Assembly: GCA_012845835.1 (NCBI GenBank) | Contig: JABAKD010000004.1 | Location: 6,553,765-6,617,764 of the forward strand | DNA length: 64,000 nucleotides | Reading direction: 5' to 3' | Origin: Undaria pinnatifida | Lineage: Eukaryota; Sar; Phaeophyceae; Laminariales; Alariaceae | Part shown: positions 1-10,900 of the stretch, one piece after another | Numbering within the stretch: the stretch's first letter is position 1 | How the letters are laid out: every line of letters begins with the position of its first letter | Notes under the pieces: model-generated | The model's database searches: none | Seen by the model: the letters and a program-made list of their open reading frames with translations, nothing else | Told to the model about the DNA's origin: nothing | Made by a program: the position numbers and the translations under genes

Positions 1-343
1 CATATCCTCCCCCTCGGATGAAGTTCCAAGCTTATTTCCTCGGTAACGGAGACCGTGCAAACGCTGAGCGACGCGTCGGTGGAAATATCGAGGCAAAATA
101 TCGTTCACAAAGCTTCCCTTTTCGTTTTTCGAATCTACAGCTAGCCAACTATGTACGTCCAGGTTCAGCTTTAGGCTGTTCACCTCTATCCCTGATTATT
201 ACCAGGCACGAGGTATGTCGTTATGCACCTGGTATATAGCTTCAACACGCAAGATAACACATCCTGCTCCTCGGATGACTTTCCAAGATGATTTCCTCGG
301 CAACCGAGACCGTGCAAACGCTGAGCGACGCGTCAATGGAAAT
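1..343. repeat. Direct duplication, offset 257
   Basis: Bases 4-86 and 261-343 match at most positions (GAGACCGTGCAAACGCTGAG in both). It may be part of an array continuing off the left edge. Confidence 0.75.
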
Positions 344-1637
344 GGACGACGTCTGCCCGAAGCCGCCTTTTCCGTGTCTTGGGGTTGCCTGGTTTTGGAG
401 ACCATCTCGGCTCTGCCGGAAATCGTTGCAGGATACGTATGGGGTGTGTTGTCTTCTGTCCAGGGCCATTATGTTTGTTTTGTTTTCGTCTCACAACTTT
501 TGGAATACAGCAGTACAGCGCACTAAACCGAAAACGACCACAGCCATGACCGCGAGGACCGCGGTAATTTGGACGCTCCATAACTATTGATCAAGGAAGT
601 TACCCGAGATTACGACAAGCGCACACCATCATCTGGCTCGCTCCGCTAACAATGTGCAATTTTGGATGGAACCATGAGTTTATGGCGCGTTAGACCAATT
701 CTCACGCGGTCGGATCCGGGCCTTTTCGACTGAAGCCCGAATCGGGCTTCTTGCACAGTCGAAAAAGAGCTTTTGAGACTCGACTTTTTTCGGCCCGAGC
801 GATCCGACTGGCAGATCCAGTCCAAAATGTTCCGACTTGCAGATCCAGTCGAAAAAGTTGACTTGACTTTTTCGACTGGACCTGCCAGTGGGAAACGTCA
901 GTCATAACGTGTTTTTGAAACCCTGTTTTGGAACCCATTGCATCGCTCATCGCACCACAAAGCACACACCCACACACCCACACACCCATACCAGGTTCCG
1001 CATAGCAGTATTACACACCAGGGCCGACGCCGACTTGGTTCACTGCTGCTGCTTCTCGCCGCAAGTCAGCGTGGCGCTTCCCTAGCTCCCCCTGCCAACA
1101 GCGTGTATCATCCGATGGCAGCAGCGCGAGGTATCGTCGTAGTTTTGCCAACAACGGTTACGCCTTCTGGAGCTTTGGCGGCTCTCGGCCAGGTGCAGCG
1201 CCACGAGCGTAGCTTTGGCGGCTTTCGGCTAAATCCAACGCCACCAACTCGCTTGGACGAGGGCTCGTCGCGCGCGGAGCACGCGCTGCTCGCGGAGAAT
1301 GCGCGAAGCACAGAGCTTCCAGCCGACTTTCGACGGCCATTATAGCAGTGCTCCCTCACACCAACTGCCTCCAGAAAGAGCACACAAACTATAAAATCGA
1401 CTCGACTGACGATAAGGAGGCCCAGGGGAATCCAGTTGAAAAAAAGTGCAGTCGGGATCCGACTGCATTATAATTGGCCTTACAAAGATCGTTTAAAAAA
1501 AAAAACGAAACTGGATGTGGGCGTCGACATGTGGGATCATTTCCCACCATTTATTAATAGTTTGAGAGTATTATGGTACCAAGAGTGTGTCCTGAGTGAA
1601 GGTAGTGAAAACGTCGTCTTGGTTGTTCGGTTTTGTG
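344..1637. other. Intergenic, two hairpins, no gene seen
   Basis: Contains perfect GAAGCCCGA-A-TCGGGCTTC at 732-750 and a near-perfect 20-bp-arm hairpin at 839-885, both around repeats of TTTCGACTGG / CCAGTCGAAA. Short open frames have no family signal. Confidence 0.5.
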
Positions 1638-1691
1638 CCGATATCCGATATGGAACCGATATCCGATATGGAACCGATATCCGATGTGATA
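1638..1691. repeat. 18-bp tandem repeat, 3 units
   Basis: CCGATATCCGATATGGAA repeated three times, the third slightly changed. Confidence 0.8.
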
Positions 1692-1829
1692 TTTTCGTTA
1701 CTTTTTGCGATTTTCAAGAATCGGAAGCATTACGGAGAGAGACGTTATGGCAAATTCTGACACCTGCCCAAACCCGTTGTAAAATATGACTCGTGCAAAG
1801 TGCATCCACCTGGAGAAACGGAACGAGTA

Positions 1830-1920
1830 TTAACGCATTTATAACTGGAAACCCTTTTTGGGGATAAATGTGCTTGGAAATTTAGTACAGGGAGGGGTTT
1901 GGGGGCTCTGAAGGGGTTAA
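1830..1920 (-). mobile_element. TTAA-flanked MITE, copy 1
   Basis: Begins and ends with TTAA. Inner ends are CGCATTTA and GAAGGGG, degenerate versions of CCCCTTTA/TAAAGGGG. The core includes AACTGGAAACCC and GGGGTTTGGGGGCTCT, shared with copies at 4549, 18553, 58085 and 59882. Confidence 0.7.
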
Positions 1921-2206
1921 ACAAGATTGTGTGGTTTATCAACGATGAAGTAATGCAGCTGATAAGTGGGAACGCCGAAGAAATCTATGCGCGATAAAAA
2001 ATAGAAATGAGGGCATGTGCCGGTGGGAAAAAGGGAAGACATCTGTGGCCCAGTTTGTGCCGAGAGTCGCTAAGGGTTGCGAAGTTGAGCTGGAGAGTAA
2101 TAGTGACGATTACAAAAAACTGGTGTGGTATACCTGGTGAAAATACTAAATACGACACCATATCACACGTGGTACACGATATGCGTACTCGGCGTCTTGC
2201 TATATA

Positions 2207-2381
2207 CCAGGTACATTTTTGTCTTTCGATGGTATTTTTCTTGTCTTTCCGTGGTATACGAGTATGTTGTAATCGCATTCATTCCCTGAGTCTTCCAGGT
2301 ACGTTTTTGTCTTTCGATGGTATCTATTTTGTCTTTCCGTGGTATACGATTATGTTGTAATCGCATACATTCCCCGAGTCT
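2207..2381. repeat. 88-bp tandem duplication
   Basis: CCAGGTAC..TTTTTGTCTTTCGATGG through TTGTAATCGCAT occurs at 2207-2294 and again at 2295-2381 with few changes. Confidence 0.85.
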
Positions 2382-2626
2382 CCGTGACTTCATGGCGCCT
2401 CGTAACGCTTGAAGATGCGCCGGAAGATCGGAACGCACACGGAGGGCTGTGCGTCGTGTCACAGGCACCTCGCATCGCTTCATTACCGACGACCTAGCCA
2501 TCATTGGTTCATGTTGACCCTGGGACCTGCTCGTTTTCGTTGCAGGTTCGGTATGTCTTGAATACTGATGCATGTTTTATTCCTTGATTGCCACGTCGTG
2601 ACATGATTGCCACTGCCATGGAAGGC

Positions 2627-2870
2627 GCACACGCATCCGCATACAACTATAGCTTGCGCTGCCGGAGTAGTAACGGGGACCGCCTATAGGGACAGTTCGC
2701 GCTATCGCTGTAGTGGGAACCAAAGGACACGCTAGCTAGCTAGCGCTGGATTGCGAATGCATTTGAGTTGATTCGACACACAATGTGTACGAAAATACGT
2801 TGAAGTGTGGTGAGCTTCAAGCTCTGTTTTTCCCCATCCAAAGGAGGATAAAAAAAAAGAAAAGAATAAA
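2627..2870 (+). mobile_element. SINE-C, near full-length copy
   Basis: About 230 bp ending GGAGGATAAAAAAAA. Matches the reverse complement of 40583-40823 along its length, and shorter copies at 43166, 53802 and 58939. The A tail and 5' truncation in other copies suggest retroposition. No clear tRNA head was found. Confidence 0.7.
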
Positions 2871-3184
2871 AGGTTTAAAAAAAGTGCGAAAAAGGCGACC
2901 GTTCTCACAACATGGGCTAATAGCTAATATAGGTGGGCCTGGATGCGATATGATACGACAAATGTACTCGGACTCAAAGTATAGTGGTATGATAGCTTGG
3001 CCGAGAACAAGACGGCAAATGGGACGTCAAGCGCGAAAATATGATAGAGCTGGACGTGGATGCCTTCATTAATACTCTCGCAGTAGCTCGGTTCTATCAG
3101 TGCGAGCAGGGTCCGATGTCCGATGTCCGATGATCACTGACCACGGCTTCTGGATGCACGACACTTTTGGTTTGCGTGCTTTTT

Positions 3185-3290
3185 TCCGTGGGGTATTCTT
3201 CCACTCCAGAGTGACTGGAGCCTGTCATGTGACCACGGTCTTGATCATGCGAACTAATGTGAGAAGAGAAACAACAGGGGATGGAACTCT
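3185..3290 (-). repeat. Element E-type end, short copy
   Basis: The reverse complement reads CTTCTCACATTAGTTCGCAT, GACCGTGGTCAC, then CAGTCACTCTGGAG, matching 44225-44310 closely and the first 60 bases of element E (9583 and 56085) loosely. Confidence 0.6.
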
Positions 3291-4271
3291 ATCATCTCCT
3301 TTCGGAGACAAACTGTTAATAAATTAGGGGTTTCCAGTGTATGGAGGCATTACTCACTCGGGGATATTTCCTTTTTTCCGCGAACGGCAAGAACACTGTG
3401 AACGGCGCGTGGATTCGCGATCGCGAGCGTACGTGTAGCGCGTGTCATGCATCCCCGCAATAATGTATCTCACGATCGATCGTACACAGCAGCAGCAGCT
3501 CTCTAGTCTGCAGAAATGTGCCATGGTAGGAGAGTATTTATCGCAGTAGTTTTTATTGCAGCATTTGACCGCTCTTGCTCGTTTTGCACCCCGCTGTTTT
3601 GGGGGGGGGGAATTGCCGGGAATTTTTCTTATATAGGTCCGGTTTCGAGCTCCAGATTCAGATTTTTCGATCCCGAGAAAGAATGAGACAAAAGCTTGTA
3701 CGTTCCGAATGTGCCAAAATGGACCGAAGAAATTGAGGATCCGATGGCCCAACTCGTCAGATTTTGGCCCAACAGCCGACGACCTTGGTCATCAGATTTT
3801 TTGAATACGAAAATGGCATGGCCTCTGAATTGGAGATGTTTTCCACGCTGCAGCCAGCAGCAGAACGATCGTTGAGTTGGGTAGGGGCACAGCGACGTTG
3901 CCTCGCGCCTGACGCGCAGTTGGCGCTCGGCGCGTTTCTCCGCCATCAGACTACAGTTGGCTTGCGCGGGCTCGGGCCTAAAGGTCAAGAGACGCGCACT
4001 CAGCGGGTGCCTCTCCGTGGATACGTTCTCGTATCATTCGACTACAGCAACTGAGCAGCAATCAGTCAGCGTGCTGGGCTCGGATGCTTAAGTCGAAATG
4101 AAAAATGCCAAGACAGGTTGGGAATACTCAGCACGTCGCTTCGTCCCCGCACTTGCCTCTAGGTCGGCGACGAAGCGACGTGCTGAGAGGCAGTCAGCAT
4201 GGGCTCGGACGCTTGGGTCCGACGCTCAGTGCAGCACACTCGGCGCCTCTCCTCGCAACGCTAAACGACAA

Positions 4272-4420
4272 CAACAGGTGGTTGCGGTTCGCTCGAATCT
4301 CTGCGCGCACGCTGTCACCCATCTTCAATTTTTCCGATTTCTCTGCAGCAACAGTTGGTTGCAGTTTTCTCTAATCTCTGGGCGCGGGCTCTCACCCTTT
4401 TCCCATTTTTTCCCGATTTT
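4272..4420. repeat. 74-bp tandem duplication
   Basis: CAACAGGTGGTTGCGGTT..CTCGAATCTCTG (4272) and CAACAGTTGGTTGCAGTT..CTCTAATCTCTG (4346), each followed by TTTTTCC. The two units are about 80 percent alike by eye. Confidence 0.7.
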
Positions 4421-4548
4421 TCTACACAAGAGGACACTTTCGATTTCCAAATTGCACGGCTGAAAAATCGATTTGGCCAAAATCTGAAGCTCAAAATCTG
4501 GACCGCATAGGAAACAAACAGCCTTATAGATGCAGTGGGGTGCCTGAT

Positions 4549-4636
4549 TTAACCCCTTTAGAGCCCCAAAATCCCCCCTTTACTAATTTCAACTAAGTTG
4601 TCCCCCAAAACGGGTTTCCAGTTGTATGAGCGTTAA
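4549..4636 (+). mobile_element. TTAA-flanked MITE, copy 2
   Basis: 88 bp. TTAACCCCTTTAGAGCCCC at the left, GGGTTTCCAGTTGTATGAGCG then TTAA at the right (opposite orientation to copy 1). The TTAA flanks suggest a piggyBac-type mechanism. Confidence 0.75.
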
Positions 4637-4948
4637 CAGCCCCTCGGAACAGACCGGTATTACCGCTCTTATCTCCGTGCCGCTCTATTGTTAGTTTTGT
4701 TATCATATACCTGGTAGGTTTTAGCGTAGGAATCACAAGGCGTGACAAGCCGTTTGACCGCTTCTATGAGTCCGTTTTCTTTCTCGTTTTGGACGCATGC
4801 CCCACTGCTGTACTAGTGTATGGTGTCATGTGATATCGCAGGTGTTTTTGTACAGCGGTGCGGTAGTAGAAAGGCCGCTGGTAACAAGAAGTGAACTCGT
4901 CGGGCCTGGTCGCGGTGGGCTAGAAGGTGTTGTTACCTGGGCTTGGAC

Positions 4949-4977
4949 ATGACCGCTGAAGGCCCAGACGCTTCGCC
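4949..4977 (+). CDS. Exon 1 (tentative start exon)
   Basis: The next exon has no ATG and is blocked upstream by in-frame stops, so a start exon ending two bases into a codon is needed. ATG at 4949 reads MTAEGPDASP and reaches a GTGCAT donor in exactly that phase. Another upstream exon could serve instead; this choice rests on phase, proximity and composition only. Confidence 0.4.
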
Positions 4978-7900
4978 GTGCATGTTTGTTTCGATGTCGT
5001 CGACGGTGTCGGTGTTGGTGTCGATGTTGGTGTCGGTGTCGGTGACTGACGGTGTCGGTGACTGACGGCGTCGGTGACCGATGGTGTCGGTGACTGACGG
5101 TGTCGGTGGCTGACGGTGTCGATGACTGTCGGTGTCGATGACTGTCGGTGTCGATGACTGTCGGTGACCGCTTCAGTGTTGGTGATGGTGTTGACGGTGA
5201 TAGTGACGGTTACCATGGCGGTGATCTTGTTGACGGCGACAAAGACAATGACGATGACGATGGCATAGTTGACGACGACTGCGACCCGGTGAATGTCGGT
5301 GAACGTGTCGGTGATGCTGATGCTGACGGTGTCGATGTTGATGACGATGGCGGTGGTATTGTTCACGGCGACGGTGATGGTGAGGGCGTTGGTAACCTAT
5401 TTCTTGTTGGTGACGTTGATTGCGACGGTGACCATAACAGTGATGTTGATGACGGTGACCATGAAAGTTACCGTGACGGCCTTAATGTTGACGGCGACAG
5501 TGACGGTGCCCATGCCGGTACTATTTTTGACGGCGAATATGATGGTGACGCTGAGGGTGTTGGCGGCGTTGGTGACAGTGTTAGTGATCCACTCCTACAG
5601 TAAATAATGAAGGAAATTATCTGGGAACCAATACACCTCGCATGTCGTTGGCGCTATATTACAGTAGACACTTGTGCGGAGACCTTGCGAAGGATATAAA
5701 CCGACCTCAGATGGCCGTAGCGCTGCTCTTTTCTTCCTACCCCCCCCCCCACCTGGACCGCTTCGTCAGTAGCCGCCTTCACAGCACGGAACTCTCGAAG
5801 CAGCTCAAGCTGGTATTCCTTCCTACCGCCCCCTCTTATCTTCGCAACCCCCCTCCCCCCGTCTCGCTGATAATCGTACCCACAACATGGAACTCCTAAT
5901 AACAGCTCAAGTTGGTCTGCCATTTCAGCGTGAAGCAGAAGAGCGGGCGGAAGCGGAAACCTCGAGAAGGGGAGGACCCACCGCTCGATTCTCCCTCGCC
6001 CAGAGCTAAATCTTCCGCGGCTAAGCCCAGCGGCGGTAAGAGTGCAGCAGCTTTAGCGGCTGCTTCTGCGGCAGCATCGGCTGCGGCTGCGGCAGCAGCG
6101 GCAGCGGCTGCAGCGGCGGCGGGGGGAGGGTCGTCGTCGGCATCACCGTCGTCTGCGGCAACGACGTGGGCGAACGGGGAGCCGGAGCCTTCTGGAAATG
6201 GGAGGTGCGCGGTGTCGGCGGCGGTTGGGTTTGGCTTTTGCGTCACCCTGCCCTGTTACGAACATGTGTACTTGGTGTTTGGTATCATATCGCGCAATAT
6301 CCGTGTTCAGCCCCCTCCCCTCCTCTCCTCGCTTCTAACCCCCCCCCAGCTCCCTCAATTCAACCCCCCCACCCCCAACTACCAAACGCCTGCCACCACC
6401 ACTCCCTCGCCGTCGCCGTCGCCCTCAGCGTCCACCACCGCCGCCACTACAACCGCCACCACCTCGCCATATAGCCCCCCCCTCCCCTTCCCCCCGTTTG
6501 GTAGACTAGAGACTAGCGATCGCTTTCCTAGGAGATAGATGGTGGCCACAGACGGCCAAACAGGAAGGAGGTAGGATAAACTAACAGTCTAGTGTAATAT
6601 ACGGCAAAAGCGTAATGACCGTCCAAGTGTTGAAGGCGTCTCTATGAGGAGCAGGAACGGTGCTCCGTCTCTAACGGGACGCGTGGTCAATGGTCAAATG
6701 TCTAATGCAAGCAACAAATGAGCACGCCCCCCCCCCCCCCCCCTTCCCCCCCCCTACCCCGCCTCCTCCCCCCCAAATCCCCCCCCCTAACCTCCCTCTC
6801 TACCCCCCTTCCCCGTTCGTGTTCGCAGAAGTGACGATGGCTCCGCTTCTGACGGGAACACGATTCAGGTTTCGTGCGAGTCTTGTCTTAGACGTAGGCG
6901 ACGATGCAACGGGGAGCGGCCGTGTAGTGGCTGCGCGAGGGCGGGAGAGGGAGAGCATTGCGTCTACCCGGCAAAGCGAAAGTCCACGAGCTCGAAGGTT
7001 CGTGGGGGTTGGGGTTGGGGTTGAGGTTGGGGTTGGGCTGTGAGCGTGGGGGTGGGGATGGGGTTGGGGTTGGGGGTGAGGGAGGGGGTTGCGTTGCCCG
7101 GTCAAGCGAATTTTTACGAGCTTAAAAGGGTCGATGGGATGGGGGCGAGGCTCGGCGTGGGGGTTGGGGATGGGGGTAGAGGTGGGGCTAGGAGTATGAG
7201 TTGGGGTGGAGGTATGGATGGGCAGGGGGGTGGGAGAGGGGGTCGCGTCTACCCGGCCAACGAAAGTCAACGATCTCGAAGGTGTGTGGAGGCGGGGGTG
7301 GGAGTGGGGGTGTGGTGGTGGTGGTGGTGGTGGTGGTGTTAATGGTGAGGGTTCTTGCTTGCCTTTCCTTGCTTGGGCTTGGTTCTGTGCTTGCTCGCGT
7401 TGTTGCTTGTTTGCTTTGTTTGCTTGGGTTCTTCTTTCGCCTTCTTTGCCTTCCTTCTTTTTTTTGCCTTGGTCTTATTGCGTCCGTCCTTCCGTTGCGC
7501 TATTTCTTTGCCCCCTTCCCTTTCTTTCTTGCTTGCTCTGCTCCACGTGTTGGTTATGTTGCTGTATTGTTTGTTCGCTTCATTTAGTTCATTTATTTGC
7601 TTTCTTGAATCCTTCCATGCTTGCGTTTCTTGCTACAGCCGGCGATGCCGCTACCGAAGCACAGACGCGAGGACGCGGGCACTCGCTCCCTCCTCAATAT
7701 ATCCTCAACCCACCCAGGCCCAGCAGCCGACCGCCTGCCACTCCAAAAGCGCCACGGCCTAGCATTGAAAACCGCGAGGAACCCCCCTCCCCCACCATCA
7801 ACGCCTTACAACGCCGTCAAGCTCCAACCGCGCGCCCACGGCGACGCTCGCAACCCCCATCGCGGGTCGGGCCGCCACGAATCACCCGGTGCGGGGGACG

Positions 7901-10900
7901 GTGGTGAAGGGTCAAGCGCGGCCGCGGCGGGTGGGGCTGGGTCATTGTCGGTGTCCCCATCGCCGTCACCTCCTCCCCCGCCAAACACGACGGGGTTTCC
8001 AGGGAAAGGAGGGGGTGGGGGGGTGGCAGCGGCAGCGGGGGGGCCGGGGCGGAGTAGGATGGGGAAGGGGGTTTCTTTTCTGGGAAGGGGGGGGTCGGAA
8101 GGGGGGGGGGTGGTGTCGCCACCACAGTCGGCGGCGTTAACGCCGCCTTCAACGAATTCGGTGTCGTCGGCGTCGTCCTCGTTGTCGTTGTCGCCGACGA
8201 GGTCGGCGTTGCCGCAGAGTTCGTACCGGCACCCTCGCCATCACCAGCAGCAGCAGCACAGTAGCGGCGGGAACAGTGGCAGCGGTGGGAATGGAGGCAA
8301 TAATCATCATCATCGGCATAAGGTTAGTGCGTTGTGGTGGTGTTTGCGGGAGGGGGGGGGGTGGAGGCGTTTTGTTATGGCTTATTCGTGTGTGGTCGTG
8401 TTTGTGTGTGCTGGTGGTGGGTTTCGTTGGTGTTGGTGTTGGGTGATGTCGTTGGTGTTGGTGCGATTGTGTGTGTTTTGATCGCCACCACCGGCTTAAG
8501 GTTACCACCGTCAGCATGAGGTTAATATGGTATGGTGGTGCCGTTATGATTCGTGTGATGGCGCGGATGCAATCATTTTTGAATCGTTCCTTTCTTGGAT
8601 TTTCCATCACCCCCCCCGAGGGTTGTGGAAAGATATGTGGGAAATTCAATCAGAGGAAAGATGTGGAGAATGATGAAAAGATGGCAGAGTGTGCGAGAAG
8701 TGCTGTGATGCTGGACGGGGAAACATCAAAATATGTTGATATTCAACAAGGAGCTGCACAGGGATGCACCCTATCACCCAATCTATTCAAGGTATATATT
8801 AATGACATGATTGTAGCAGTCGAAGCAGCAAAGCAAGGAGTCACGATGAGGGAAGATGCGGTGTCGGGGTTGATGCTTGCGGATGATTTCGTCGGGATAT
8901 CAGAAGCACCCGAAGGATTGCAGTTTCAGATAGAGAAAGCACTAGAGTACACTAGGAAATGGAGAGTGGCAGTAGTTGTATGTAACGAAGATAAGGTGGA
9001 TCGAATAATGCATTTCAAATGGAAGTGGGGAGAAGATTAACTACCGATCGTAGGCCAGTATACGTACCTTGGCGTCGAGATCTCAAAGGACTGCTCTTGG
9101 GATGCACACGTAGCGAAAGTAATAGGGAAGGGTAAATCACAAGTACACAAGATGGGTGCGATTTTAACAGGTCCGCACCTTGACACTAGGTTAAAATATG
9201 TATTCTGGTGAATGTGATTGTGCCAAAGTTAAGAGTGTTCTGGAGAAGAATGGGAAGGGAACGCGAAGTTCGTAAAACACCTGCAAATAGTGCAGATGAC
9301 AGCAGCTAAAAAGACACTAGGATGCTCAGGTACGACGAGCAATACAGCAGTATTTTACGAGCAGAACTAGAATATGCCCACTTAAAACAAATAAGAGACG
9401 CGAGAAAGTTGAAATGGCAACATAAAGTGAATAATATGCCAGAAAAGAGGTTGCCAGCCATAGTTGATAGGGCTCTATGGGAGAACATAACAAAACGGCG
9501 AGCTGGAATAAGATGGGATAACGTAGTGAGAAAACATGGAAGGATTTAGGGGAGACCAAGAAGGGGTACTGTCTATTTTTTTTTTTTGCTCACATTAACT
9601 CTTGCCAAAAATCTAGAGTCCGTGGTCACCCAAAGGTGCTGGAGCCCTAGGAAGATCCGAAAAACCAAGTGAAATCAAAATTCGTCCGGGAAATACTACG
9701 CTTTCCCGCCTAAAAACGCACGATACGGAAAAAGGTGCACACGTGAAAAGGTCCAATGTGCAAACGGAACTCACATGGCCGCGGGTATCCACTCAACTAC
9801 AGCATAGAGTTCCCCCGTTCCCACAACTAATCAACTCGCGGCTACAAACTACAGCGGTTGGGCTGCCTGCACCGTACGAACCGTACGGTAATCGTGAGTA
9901 TAGACGAACGCGCCTGCTGTCTGGAGTGCTGTCAGAGTGACGACCCGCGGGCATGCAATGGAACCAAAAACCACAGTACAAATATCAATGATCGCCCGTC
10001 TTCCCGAATTATTTGACAGGTTGCAGCGCAGCTGCGACGCCCGTGCCTGAAAATTTAAAATTGCGGGGGGTCGTTCCCCGTGAAGGGTATACAACTCTTC
10101 TACAAACTCTACAAAAATCCGTGACGTAAGTAACATGTTGTACTACTGCCTCGTGAAAATAACCCTAAAAAAAAAAAAAAAAAAAAAAAAGACGATCGCT
10201 GCTCTCATGATGATGATGTGCGTGCCGGTCGTGGGTCTCCGTGTGCCATCCTCCTGCTGTGGTTCTCCGTGGCCGCCTCATCGCCTTAGCTCACTCGGTC
10301 CGCTCCTTCGCACTTGCTCTCGTTCACACTCAATTCCAATCGGTTCCCCTTCTCCCCCGTCCGAAAAAAAACAAAATACTCCACGCAGCTTGCGGTGCTG
10401 ATCTTGGGGAAGTTTGGCGGGTACGAGACAGTAGTAAGAGAAATAATAGAAGAAAAGGAAAGGCTAGCGCTAAGAAATAAGGTGAAAGAGGAGAAACACT
10501 TCAGAGATATGCGGGGGGTTGAGGGAAGATGTTGGAGTGAAAACGTAGCTGCACGGCCCAATGGCCTACGCGAAATAGCTGAAACTGCGATTTCGTGTAC
10601 GGGACTTGGACCTACCAGAAAGAAGAGATACACGAGTACCCGGGAGGAGGACGTGGCTACAAATATGTGCCCGTGTGGGACAACAATAGAGAGTAGGAGT
10701 CACATAGTAGGAGAATGTGAAATACACAAGGAGGAACGGGATGCGTTAGAGGGGATGAGGAAATTAGACGTATGTGACGTAGACTTGAGAATAGCGAGAA
10801 AACGATCGCTACCCTAGGAGATAAATAGTGGCCGCAGACGGCGAAACAGGACGGGGATAGGATAAGCAAACAGTTTGTATGTAATATATGGAAGAAGCGT

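Noticed and set aside
5148-5603. 151-codon Asp/Gly-rich open frame
   Set aside because: It is a reading of the GACGGT hexamer array; overlapping frames on both strands are also open, and the tract lies inside intron 1.
7000-7080. (TTGGGG)n telomere-like run
   Set aside because: It is part of the G-rich start of intron 3 that is duplicated together with the exon 3 end, not a telomere.
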